DNA of 64,000 bases from contig JAXLTD010000003.1 in the NCBI GenBank assembly GCA_046330225.1, forward strand, positions 310,001 to 374,000, read 5' to 3'. The DNA comes from CANJIV01 sp046330225 (GTDB lineage Bacteria > Actinomycetota > Thermoleophilia > Solirubrobacterales > Solirubrobacteraceae). A program made the translations under genes and the position numbers. This document shows positions 37,298 through 43,961 of the stretch, in pieces. Numbering within the stretch: position 1 is the stretch's first letter; each line of letters begins with the position of its first letter. The notes beneath the pieces were generated by a model, which was not told the origin of the DNA, did not search any database, and saw only the letters and a list, made by a program, of their open reading frames with translations.

Positions 37298-38005
37298 TCA
37301 GGACGGGACGACGCCCCGCAGGACCGGCGCCCCGGCGGACGCTGCCGTCGGCGTCACGCGCAGGAACCGGTACGTGCCGAGGCGCGCAGCGGTCGTGAGC
37401 CGCACGTCGACGGCGCCGTCGGCGCCGGACCGGAAGGTGCCCGCGCTGATCCAGCGCCCGTCGGTGCGAACGCACCACAGCTCGTAGGACCGGCCGGGCG
37501 GGAGCCGGCGGACCCGGAGGCGGACCGCCGTGCCCTCGGCGGCCGGCACGAGCGAGGCGCGCCCCGCGGCACCCGGCGCGATCGCCGTGCCGGCGAGGCG
37601 CGCCTCGTAGCCGAGCGCCTCGTCGGTCCCGGAACGGAAGACGCCCGCCACCCCGAGGCTGCCGATGGCCAAGGCGGCAGCGGCGGCTGCGCCCAGCGCG
37701 AGGCGACGACCTCGCCACGGGCGGCGGACGCGGGTGCGGGGCGCCGGCGGCCGGGAGGCGCGCGCCTGGTCGAGCGCGTGCCGGTCGAGGACGGCCTCTT
37801 CCAGGCGGGCCGGCGGCACGGCGGCATCCCGCTCGGGGTCCGCGACGTTCGCGAGCAGCCCCGGAAGCCCGGCGAGGGCGCGGTGCTCAACGGCGCACGG
37901 CTCGCAGCCGGCGAGGTGCGCGGCGACGTCCGCGGCTTCCTCGGGGTCGAGGGCGCCCAGCACGTACGGGCCGAGCGCGTCTCGGACCTTGGTGCAGCCG
38001 GTCAC
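37298..38005 (-). CDS. RskA-like anti-sigma factor
   Basis: 235 aa. The N-terminal anti-sigma domain has the zinc-type motif HLAGCEPC (about 28-35) after LGPYVLGALDPEEAADVAA. One transmembrane segment follows (about 105-125, LALGAAAAAALAIGSLGVAG). The extracellular RskA-type domain contains LPPGRSYELWCVRTDGRWISAGTF. Such proteins hold an ECF sigma factor at the membrane until regulated proteolysis. The GTG start overlaps the sigma stop (GTGA) with a GGAGG site upstream, so the pair is translationally coupled. Confidence 0.92.
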   Translation of the reverse strand: MTGCTKVRDALGPYVLGALDPEEAADVAAHLAGCEPCAVEHRALAGLPGLLANVADPERDAAVPPARLEEAVLDRHALDQARASRPPAPRTRVRRPWRGRRLALGAAAAAALAIGSLGVAGVFRSGTDEALGYEARLAGTAIAPGAAGRASLVPAAEGTAVRLRVRRLPPGRSYELWCVRTDGRWISAGTFRSGADGAVDVRLTTAARLGTYRFLRVTPTAASAGAPVLRGVVPS

Positions 38006-38559
38006 GGTGCCGCCTCCATCTCGTCGAGGATCAGGCGCAGGCTCCGCAGCGCGTAGGACGTGCGGCTCTTCACGGTCCCCTCGGGAATCCCAAGCGCGCG
38101 GGCCGCCTCCCGGACGCTGAGCCCCTGGAAGTGCACGAGGCGCACGACGGCCCGGTGCGCCGGCGAGAGCTGCTGCAGCGCCGCCGCCACCTGCCAGCGC
38201 ACGAGCGCCGCGTCGAGGCCGGCGTCCTCTGCCACCCGTTCCGGCGCGTTCGCGGGCGCCAGCGGGGGACGCACCGACGCCCGGCGGCGCACGTCGATCA
38301 CCGCGTTGCGGGCGATTCCGTACAGCCACGTGCGCACCGAGGCGCGGGCCGGGTCGTAGCGGTCGGCGTGCTGCCAGGCGCGCGTGAAGACCTCCTGCAC
38401 GACCTCCTCGGCACGGCCCGGGTCGCCGAGCGCATTCGCCGCGAAGCCGTAGAGCTCGCCGCCGTGGGCGCGGTACAGCGCCCGCATCGCCGTGCCTGCG
38501 GGATCGTCCCGGAGCTGGCCCACGAGGCGGGCGTCGGTGTCAGGTGCAGCGCGGCTCAC
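38002..38559 (-). CDS. ECF sigma factor, SigK-like
   Basis: 185 aa. Region 2 (MRALYRAHGGELYGFAANALGDPGRAEEVVQEVFTRAW, RTWLYGIARNAVIDVRRR) and region 4 (LSPAHRAVVRLVHFQGLSVREAARALGIPEGTVKSRTSYALRSL) are complete. The cognate anti-sigma follows with overlap. GTG start at 38559 is chosen because the conserved part begins shortly after. In mycobacteria SigK is controlled by RskA; the downstream cupredoxin suggests a redox or copper link here, which is inference. Confidence 0.92.
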   Translation of the reverse strand: MSRAAPDTDARLVGQLRDDPAGTAMRALYRAHGGELYGFAANALGDPGRAEEVVQEVFTRAWQHADRYDPARASVRTWLYGIARNAVIDVRRRASVRPPLAPANAPERVAEDAGLDAALVRWQVAAALQQLSPAHRAVVRLVHFQGLSVREAARALGIPEGTVKSRTSYALRSLRLILDEMEAAP

Positions 38560-38620
38560 AGTCCCGGTATACGCGGCCGCCGGCCCCGCCGTTCGGCCGG
38601 TCGGCGAGGATGTGCCCGTG

Positions 38621-39253
38621 ATGGACGGCCCGGACGATGGCGAGCTGCTCGACGTGCTCGATGCCGGCGGACGCCCGCGGGCGTGCAAGCGGCGCGCCGA
38701 CGTGCACCGCGACGGCGACTGGCATCGCGTGTTCCACTGCTGGGTCGCGGGGGTGGGGGAGGGCGGCCCGTTCGTGCTGCTCCAGCGCCGCGGCGCGAAC
38801 AAGGACGTCAATCCAGGACGGCTGGACGTGTCGTGCGCCGGGCATCTCGCCGCGGGCGAGGCCGACGCCGACGGGGTCCGGGAGCTGGCTGAGGAGCTCG
38901 GCGTGCACGTCGAGTTCGGCGAGCTCGCGACGCTCGGCGTCGTCCCGGAGATCGCGACGGGACCCGGCATCGTCGATCGCGAGCTGTGCGCGACCTACCT
39001 GCTGCGCTCCGATGCTCCGCTGGCGTCCTACCGGCCCGATCCTGCGGAGGTCGCCGGCGTCGTCCGCGTCGGCCTCGCTGCGTTCGCGACGCTCGTGTCC
39101 GGAGATGGCATCGGGGCGCCGGGAATCGAGCTCGAGGCCGCGTCCCGTACGGAGCGGCCCGTGACGGTCGAGCCGGGCCAGCTCGTGGCGCGGCCCGCGG
39201 GCCGGTACGCGTGGGCGCTGCGCGCGATCGCGGACCGGCTCTCGCTTTTCTAG
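38621..39253 (+). CDS. Nudix hydrolase (isopentenyl-diphosphate isomerase-like subgroup)
   Basis: 210 aa. After an N-terminal strand region (RACKRRADVHRDGDWHRVFHCWV, as in YfcD/IDI-like Nudix proteins) comes the Nudix box GHLAAGEADADGVRELAEELGV. The REL-x-EE-x-G part is intact, but only six residues separate the first Glu from Arg where the consensus has seven. The protein probably hydrolyses a nucleoside or sugar diphosphate. ATG 38621 chosen; GTG 38618 is equally possible. It is divergent from the SigK-like gene across 61 bp. Confidence 0.85.
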   Translation: MDGPDDGELLDVLDAGGRPRACKRRADVHRDGDWHRVFHCWVAGVGEGGPFVLLQRRGANKDVNPGRLDVSCAGHLAAGEADADGVRELAEELGVHVEFGELATLGVVPEIATGPGIVDRELCATYLLRSDAPLASYRPDPAEVAGVVRVGLAAFATLVSGDGIGAPGIELEAASRTERPVTVEPGQLVARPAGRYAWALRAIADRLSLF

Positions 39254-39492
39254 AGGCGGCTGCAGTCGCCGACGGCCTGCTGGCGCTGCGAGACGAAGGA
39301 CACCTTGAGCGGTCCAGTCTGGCGCCCAGTGAAGGCCGAGACGGGAACGGCCGGGTACTTCGCCTCGGCAGCCGCGACACAGCTGCGGTAATGGGACTCC
39401 ATCGCCAGCCACGCGATCGACAGGACGACGATCAGCGCAGCGATCGCTGCAGGAATCAAGACGACCGGCCGGGCACCGAAACTCTTCTGCAC
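39250..39492 (-). CDS. Small single-TM membrane protein
   Basis: 80 aa. A transmembrane segment (about 9-30, VVLIPAAIAALIVVLSIAWLAM) is followed by an extracellular part with two cysteines (YRSCVAAAEAKYP, GDCSRL) that could form a disulfide. A clear GAAGGAG RBS precedes the GTG start. It overlaps the Nudix stop tail-to-tail by 4 bp. No family recognised. Confidence 0.72.
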   Translation of the reverse strand: MQKSFGARPVVLIPAAIAALIVVLSIAWLAMESHYRSCVAAAEAKYPAVPVSAFTGRQTGPLKVSFVSQRQQAVGDCSRL

Positions 39493-39600
39493 AGCGACTC
39501 CTTCTCAAACATTCGTCCACGTGGGGCGGCGGGACTGAGTCCGGTGTCTGTCAGAACCGGTACCTAGATCGGCGTTCCTCGAGGTTCCGTCCGTCCCTCC

Positions 39601-41334
39601 ATGCCATCCGCTTCGTCCACTCTTCGACGCGCCCGTCGCGGCGCCTGCCTCGGCGCTCTTGCCGTGCTCGCGCTCGGGGGCGTCGCGGCGCCGGCGTCGG
39701 CGGTGACGATCGGCGGCATTCCGATTCCCTACTTCGGCTCGCAGGCACTCGTGGTCGGCAACGGTGCCGACGCCAGGGCGCTCGTCCGGGTCTGGTGCCC
39801 GTCCGAGAACGTGAACGGCTGCCGCGGGACCGTGTCGCTCTCGAGCGTGTTCGGTTCGCGGAGGAGCCTGGCGACGGTCGGTCGCGCCTCCGTCCGCCTG
39901 GCCCGCCTCGCCTCCGACTACGCCCGCGTGCCGGTGAGCACCGCCGCGCTCCAGGAGCTCGCCCGCGCCGGCACGGTGTCCACCCAGGCCGACATCGTGC
40001 TCGGCTCCCGCCGCTTCCAGCGCGGCGTCGCGCTCGTGCGGCCGCAGCAGGGCGTGCCGGGGCCGCGCGGCCCGCAGGGGGCGCCGGGCGAGCCCGGTGT
40101 GGGGGTCCAGGGCGCGCCCGGCATCCAGGGCGAGACCGGCCCGACCGGGCCCGCCGGGCCGCAGGGGCTCACCGGGCCTGCCGGCCCGCAGGGCGCCACC
40201 GGGGCCACCGGGGCCACCGGGGCGCCGGGGCCGCAGGGCGATCCCGGCCCGCAGGGCGCAACGGGCTCCGCTGGCCCTCAGGGTCCCGCCGGGCCGCAGG
40301 GCGCGACCGGCGCGCAGGGGCCGCAGGGCGATCCCGGCCCGCAGGGCGCCACCGGTGCGACCGGCGCGCAAGGCCCGCAGGGTGATCCCGGCCCCGCCGG
40401 ACCGCAAGGCGCAACTGGGCCCGCCGGACCGCAAGGCGCCGTCGGCCCGCAAGGCGCGACGGGCGCGCAGGGGCCGCAGGGCGATCCCGGCCCGCAGGGC
40501 GCGACGGGCGCGCAGGGGCCGCAGGGCGATCCCGGCCCGCAGGGCGCCACCGGCGCGCAGGGGCCGCAGGGCGACCCCGGCCCGCAGGGCGCCACCGGCG
40601 CGGCCGGCCCCGCTGGCCCGCAGGGCGCAACTGGGCCTGCCGGCCCGCAGGGCCCCATCGGCCCGCAGGGCGCCACCGGCGCGATCGGCCCGCAAGGCGC
40701 CACCGGCGCGCAGGGCCCTGCCGGCCCGCAGGGCGCCACCGGCGCCACCGGCGCGATCGGTCCGCAGGGAGCGACTGGCGCCACGGGCGCGATCGGTCCG
40801 CAGGGCCCCGCCGGCCCGCAGGGCGCGACCGGCGCGACGGGCGCGACCGGGGCCGCGGGCCCGCAAGGCGCCACCGGACCGTCCGGTCCGGCAGGCCCGC
40901 AGGGCACGACCGGACCCGCCGGACCGCAGGGCGCGCCCGGTGCCCAGGGGCCGCAAGGCCAGACGGGTGCCGCCGGCGCGCCGGGGGCGCAGGGACCGCA
41001 AGGACCTCAGGGCCCGCAGGGGCCGGCTGGCCCGGCCGGAGCGACCGGCGCGACGGGCGCAACCGGCCCGCAGGGTCCGGCCGGCGTCAGCGGCCTCACG
41101 ACAGTGACGACCACCTCGGCGTCGAACACGACGACGCCCAAGACGCAAACGGCGACCTGCCCAGTCGGGAAGACGGCGATCGGCGGCGGCGCCAGCGCCT
41201 CGCTCGCGACCGTGGCGCTCACGGCCTCGACGCGCTCGGCTGCCGACACCTGGAGCGCGACTGCGGCCCGGTTCTCCGGCGCGGCGGCATTCACGCTCAG
41301 CACCACCGTGATCTGCGCCACCGTCGCGCCCTGA
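39601..41334 (+). CDS. Secreted collagen-like repeat protein
   Basis: 577 aa. A signal peptide (MPSASSTLRRARRGACLGAL..., cleavage near ASA-VT, residue 34) is followed by a globular N-domain (35-150) with Cys66 and Cys74. About 115 Gly-X-Y triplets (residues 151-498) rich in GPQ, GAT and GDP come next; the phase slips once near residue 166. A C-terminal globular domain (499-577) has Cys at TCPVGKTAIGGGAS and VICATV. Bacterial collagens form triple helices, and the end domain may trimerise as in BclA-type proteins. No cell-wall sorting signal is seen, so attachment is unknown. Confidence 0.92.
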   Translation: MPSASSTLRRARRGACLGALAVLALGGVAAPASAVTIGGIPIPYFGSQALVVGNGADARALVRVWCPSENVNGCRGTVSLSSVFGSRRSLATVGRASVRLARLASDYARVPVSTAALQELARAGTVSTQADIVLGSRRFQRGVALVRPQQGVPGPRGPQGAPGEPGVGVQGAPGIQGETGPTGPAGPQGLTGPAGPQGATGATGATGAPGPQGDPGPQGATGSAGPQGPAGPQGATGAQGPQGDPGPQGATGATGAQGPQGDPGPAGPQGATGPAGPQGAVGPQGATGAQGPQGDPGPQGATGAQGPQGDPGPQGATGAQGPQGDPGPQGATGAAGPAGPQGATGPAGPQGPIGPQGATGAIGPQGATGAQGPAGPQGATGATGAIGPQGATGATGAIGPQGPAGPQGATGATGATGAAGPQGATGPSGPAGPQGTTGPAGPQGAPGAQGPQGQTGAAGAPGAQGPQGPQGPQGPAGPAGATGATGATGPQGPAGVSGLTTVTTTSASNTTTPKTQTATCPVGKTAIGGGASASLATVALTASTRSAADTWSATAARFSGAAAFTLSTTVICATVAP

Positions 41335-41401
41335 CCGCAAACGGGGCGGTGCACGCTGGTCGCGTCGCCCGGTCGCCCGGGTTTGGGCCATCTCCCTTCC
41401 A

Positions 41402-41429
41402 GGTTCACATAACGGGCATTATCGCGCGT
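41402..41429. other. Left attachment site, dif-like
   Basis: The left arm GGTTCACATAA (41402-41412), core CGGGCA (41413-41418) and right arm TTATCGCGCGT (41419-41429) have the 11-6-11 layout of XerCD dif sites. The CATAA and TTATCG inner halves match those of actinobacterial dif. The stop codon of the terminal Zn protein lies in the right arm. Confidence 0.7.
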
Positions 41430-41625
41430 TCACGGAACCACGTTTCCCCTGCAAATACCGCGTTTGCAGCCACCCGCGGTAGCACTTCGGGCACATATGC
41501 ACGCCATCCACCAGGCGCCACCCGCGAGGCGTCGCCGGCCTTCGATCCCGAGCCGAATACGTCATCCGACCGCACCCGCAGACCACGCGGCGCGGCACCC
41601 GACGCAGTTTGGGACCGTAGCTCAT
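41419..41625 (-). CDS. Small zinc-ribbon protein at the element's left end
   Basis: 68 aa. A basic protein with a CGCG pair near residue 15 and a CPKC pair near 45 (VDGVHMCPKCYRGW), suited to one zinc. ATG at 41625 is chosen since it opens just before the first cysteine pair. Its TAA stop lies in the att site. Small Zn-binding proteins are common in phages; no specific role is assigned. It is downstream of Rep, 260 bp away. Confidence 0.6.
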   Translation of the reverse strand: MSYGPKLRRVPRRVVCGCGRMTYSARDRRPATPRGWRLVDGVHMCPKCYRGWLQTRYLQGKRGSVNAR

Positions 41626-41683
41626 CGTCCACGCCTGGCCGCTGCCGCTAACGGCAACGGGCGCGACCGCCGATCGTGCCTGC

Positions 41684-41869
41684 GTGGCCACGCACAGGAC
41701 GAAACCGTGGTGGGAGCTTGAGGGCAAGCCGCCGCCGCACGAAGCCCAGTACGAGGCCGAGCGCGAGCGGCTGCGCGCTGCCCGCGCCCGCGCCTACGTC
41801 GAGCGCCAGGCCGAGCGTGAGCGCCGCCGAGACCGCACCAGCCAGCCGCCGCCGGGCGCCCGCTCCTAG
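41684..41869 (+). CDS. Possible small charged helical protein, opposite strand
   Basis: 61 aa with GTG start: KPWWELEGKPPPHEAQYEAE followed by an Arg/Glu-rich helix. Third codon positions are strongly GC, as in real genes here. It is the only plausible plus-strand gene in the provirus and fills the gap between the Zn protein and Rep. It has no family match; a phage regulator would be a guess. Confidence 0.4.
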   Translation: MATHRTKPWWELEGKPPPHEAQYEAERERLRAARARAYVERQAERERRRDRTSQPPPGARS

Positions 41870-41884
41870 CCAGCGCCCTCAGCG

Positions 41885-42736
41885 TCATGCCACGCCGACG
41901 ATCGCGCCCGCGTCGTCGAGCCGGACAAGGCACACCATCGACGCGGCGTGCCGCGCCGCAGCGAGCGCGCCGGCCCATTCCGCATCGAGCAGCGTCTCGG
42001 GCGCGCCGTCCAGCTCCTCCCAGGCCATAGAGCGCCGGGCCGCCCTGCGGACGGCCTTGTGCCCGGCGAGCCGGGCGGCCTCCTCGCGGAGCGCGGCGAC
42101 CGGCTCGCCGAAATAGCCGCGCGACGGGCGAAACCGCTTGCCCGACCAGCCCTCAGGCGGCGCCTGCTCGCGCTTGTGGTGATGGTGCGTCAGGTACGCG
42201 ATCGAGCCGGCGACCGACCGCAGCGCCCGGACTTCCACCCGCGTGGCGCCCGTCCTCGCTTCCCACACGTCGCGGACGCGCGCCTCGACCTCCGGCGTCG
42301 CGCCCATGCCCTTCACGAGCAAGTGCTGATGCATCCTGCGATGGCCCCCTGACCGGCGCCCGCGCCCCGTGGTCCACTCCATCAGCCCGAGGTACTGCGC
42401 CGCGGGCTCGATTCGCCGCACCGCCTTGATGACCTTCTCAACATCGCGACGGAACCGGGCCGGGTCATGCTGAGGATCGACCGTCGTCAGCGTCATGCCG
42501 ACGGCCGGGGGCCCATGCCGCTCGCCGTCCAGCGCAACCACCACGGCGTTCTCCACCGCGGCCAGGAACGCGCAGTAGGCGCACTTGTTCGGGCTCCCGC
42601 AGCGCACCGGGACCAGCCGGCCCCCCTCCACCAGCCACGCCAGCCGCGCGCTCGGCCGCTCACACCTGAACGCCCCCGTTCGGACGGAGCCCTCGCCCGG
42701 ACCGTCGTCCGGTTCGCAACCCTCAACCACCCTCAA
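41885..42736 (-). CDS. Rolling-circle replication initiator (HUH Rep, inovirus gpII-like)
   Basis: About 283 aa. A cysteine cluster near the N-terminus (Cys46, Cys52, Cys55 in VRCGSPNKCAYC) is followed by strand GMTLTTVDPQHDP, then the metal-binding HUH motif His136-Gln-His138 (RMHQHLLVKG). The candidate nicking tyrosine is Tyr181 (SIAYLTHHHHK). It would nick the plus origin and start rolling-circle replication. The start is uncertain: TTG 42736 or GTG 42730, both inside a perfect inverted repeat (42727-42742). Confidence 0.82.
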   Translation of the reverse strand: MRVVEGCEPDDGPGEGSVRTGAFRCERPSARLAWLVEGGRLVPVRCGSPNKCAYCAFLAAVENAVVVALDGERHGPPAVGMTLTTVDPQHDPARFRRDVEKVIKAVRRIEPAAQYLGLMEWTTGRGRRSGGHRRMHQHLLVKGMGATPEVEARVRDVWEARTGATRVEVRALRSVAGSIAYLTHHHHKREQAPPEGWSGKRFRPSRGYFGEPVAALREEAARLAGHKAVRRAARRSMAWEELDGAPETLLDAEWAGALAAARHAASMVCLVRLDDAGAIVGVA

Positions 42737-42742
42737 GGGTGG
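42727..42742. repeat. Perfect inverted repeat at the Rep 5' end
   Basis: CCACCCT, 2-nt loop, AGGGTGG. It covers the Rep start region, so it could be an autoregulatory operator or part of a nicking hairpin. The next 100 bp (42743-42841), between Rep and Zot, are rich in GC hairpins and hold no gene. Confidence 0.5.
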
Positions 42743-42841
42743 ACCTTTCCCTTAAGTAGACAAGGGGCTGGCGCCCTGGCCGCGCAGCCGGCGCGCTCGC
42801 GGCCCTCGCGGGCCGCACCCTGCGGGGCGCGCCGGGGGCAC

Positions 42842-43659
42842 CTAGGAGAGCGTGAGCGGCGCGGCGTCATGGTCGGGCCGGCGCGGCTCGTCGGCGTCGA
42901 CGGCGCCGCTCGGCGCCGCAGCCGACAAGCGGCTGCTGGCGGCCGAGGCGGCGGGCGCGGGCTCGGGCGAGGGCGCGGACGGGCGCGGCAGCCAGATCGC
43001 GTCGTCGTCGTCGTCCTCCAGGCCGTGCGAGACAGCGAGCGTGTCGTAGAGCTTGGCGGTCGAGTTGAGCCGGTAGGTCTGGCGCTTGACGACGGCCCCG
43101 CCCGCCCCGTTCCATTTCCAGATGGCGAGGAAAAGGTTGACCGGCGAGACGGGGATGCCAGCGACCTTCATGCGGCGAAGGTTGCGAAGGGTGACGTGGT
43201 ACTCAAAGAGCGTGCGCACCTGGCGGTCGATGTTGTTGGCGTCCTGGCTGATCAGGAACGTCCCAGCCCAGCTTGCGGTGCTGGGAGAAGAACCGCACCA
43301 GCTCCAGCCGATCGGTGTCCTTCCACAGCCGCGAGTTCATCCAGTTGTGGGCCTCATCGAGAACCATCACACCGCGGCCCTCCCGCCGGCCCGGCATCCG
43401 CACCCGGAAGAGCTCCTGCAGGTCATGCGACACGAAGGACCGCGCCTCCCACTCCCGGGCAAGCGACGCCCGCCGGCCCGGCATCAGCCAGCGCAGCGGA
43501 TTCCAGGGCGCCCACCGGGCGAACGAGTAGCTCGGCCCAGCCGTCCACCAGCGCCACGTTTGAGGCCACGTAGCGGCCTCCCTCGACGGCGTCGAGCATC
43601 TTGCGCACCGCGTAGTAGGACTTCCCCGCACCCGGCGTCCCGGTGACCAGGACGAGCAT
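42842..43659 (-). pseudogene. Zot/gpI morphogenesis ATPase, two frameshifts
   Basis: The gene starts MLVLVTGTPGAGKSYYAVRK with an intact Walker A. Near 43526-43535 the reading moves to another frame, which carries WAPWNPLRWLMPGRRA, the Walker B-like RGVMVLDEAHNWMNSR and FFSQHRKLGWD. Near 43268 it moves again to TFLISQDANNIDRQ, RTLFEYHVTLRNLRR, a hydrophobic VSPVNLFLAIWKWNG and an acidic tail. Together this is a complete Zot protein of ~270 aa, the inner-membrane ATPase that drives virion extrusion. Each shift is one base. The ATG overlaps the stop of the gpVI-like gene. Confidence 0.82.
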
Positions 43660-43958
43660 CAGAGCGCCTTGATCCACTTCAGCGGGATCCGGATCACCAG
43701 GAACGCCACCCAGCAGGTGACGAAGAGCGCCAGGCCGGCGACGAGCGGACCGAGAGGGATCACCCAGGTCAGCCAGCCCAGCACCCCGGAGGGCGGCGTC
43801 GAAGGCGGATCGGGGAAGTCGGGCAGGAGCGCGAGGATCGCTCCCATGAACGCGCCGAAGGCGGACACGATGGCGTTGACGGCCCACACGATCGCGACCA
43901 GGACGTAGGTGGCGAGCGCCTCCAGCACGCACAGGATCTGCTCCAAGAGCGCGACCAC
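43659..43958 (-). CDS. gpVI-like minor coat/membrane protein
   Basis: 99 aa, strongly hydrophobic. There are three likely transmembrane segments (about 5-22, 25-45 and 60-88), with a Pro-rich loop PDFPDPPSTPPSG between the second and third. It ends IPLKWIKAL. Size and position between the adsorption protein and Zot match gpVI of filamentous phages, which caps the virion end with gpIII. Its stop overlaps the Zot start (ATGA). Confidence 0.75.
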   Translation of the reverse strand: MVALLEQILCVLEALATYVLVAIVWAVNAIVSAFGAFMGAILALLPDFPDPPSTPPSGVLGWLTWVIPLGPLVAGLALFVTCWVAFLVIRIPLKWIKAL

Positions 43959-43961
43959 CGG

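Noticed and set aside
37278..37300. GGTTCGATCC, resembling a tRNA T-loop
   Set aside because: No acceptor stem, anticodon arm or D-loop can be built around it; it lies at the end of the anti-sigma gene.
40278..40907. Minus-strand reading rich in CGPAGP repeats opposite the collagen-like gene
   Set aside because: It is the mirror of the Gly-Pro-Gln coding repeats; it has no start context, and the plus-strand gene has a signal peptide and globular ends.
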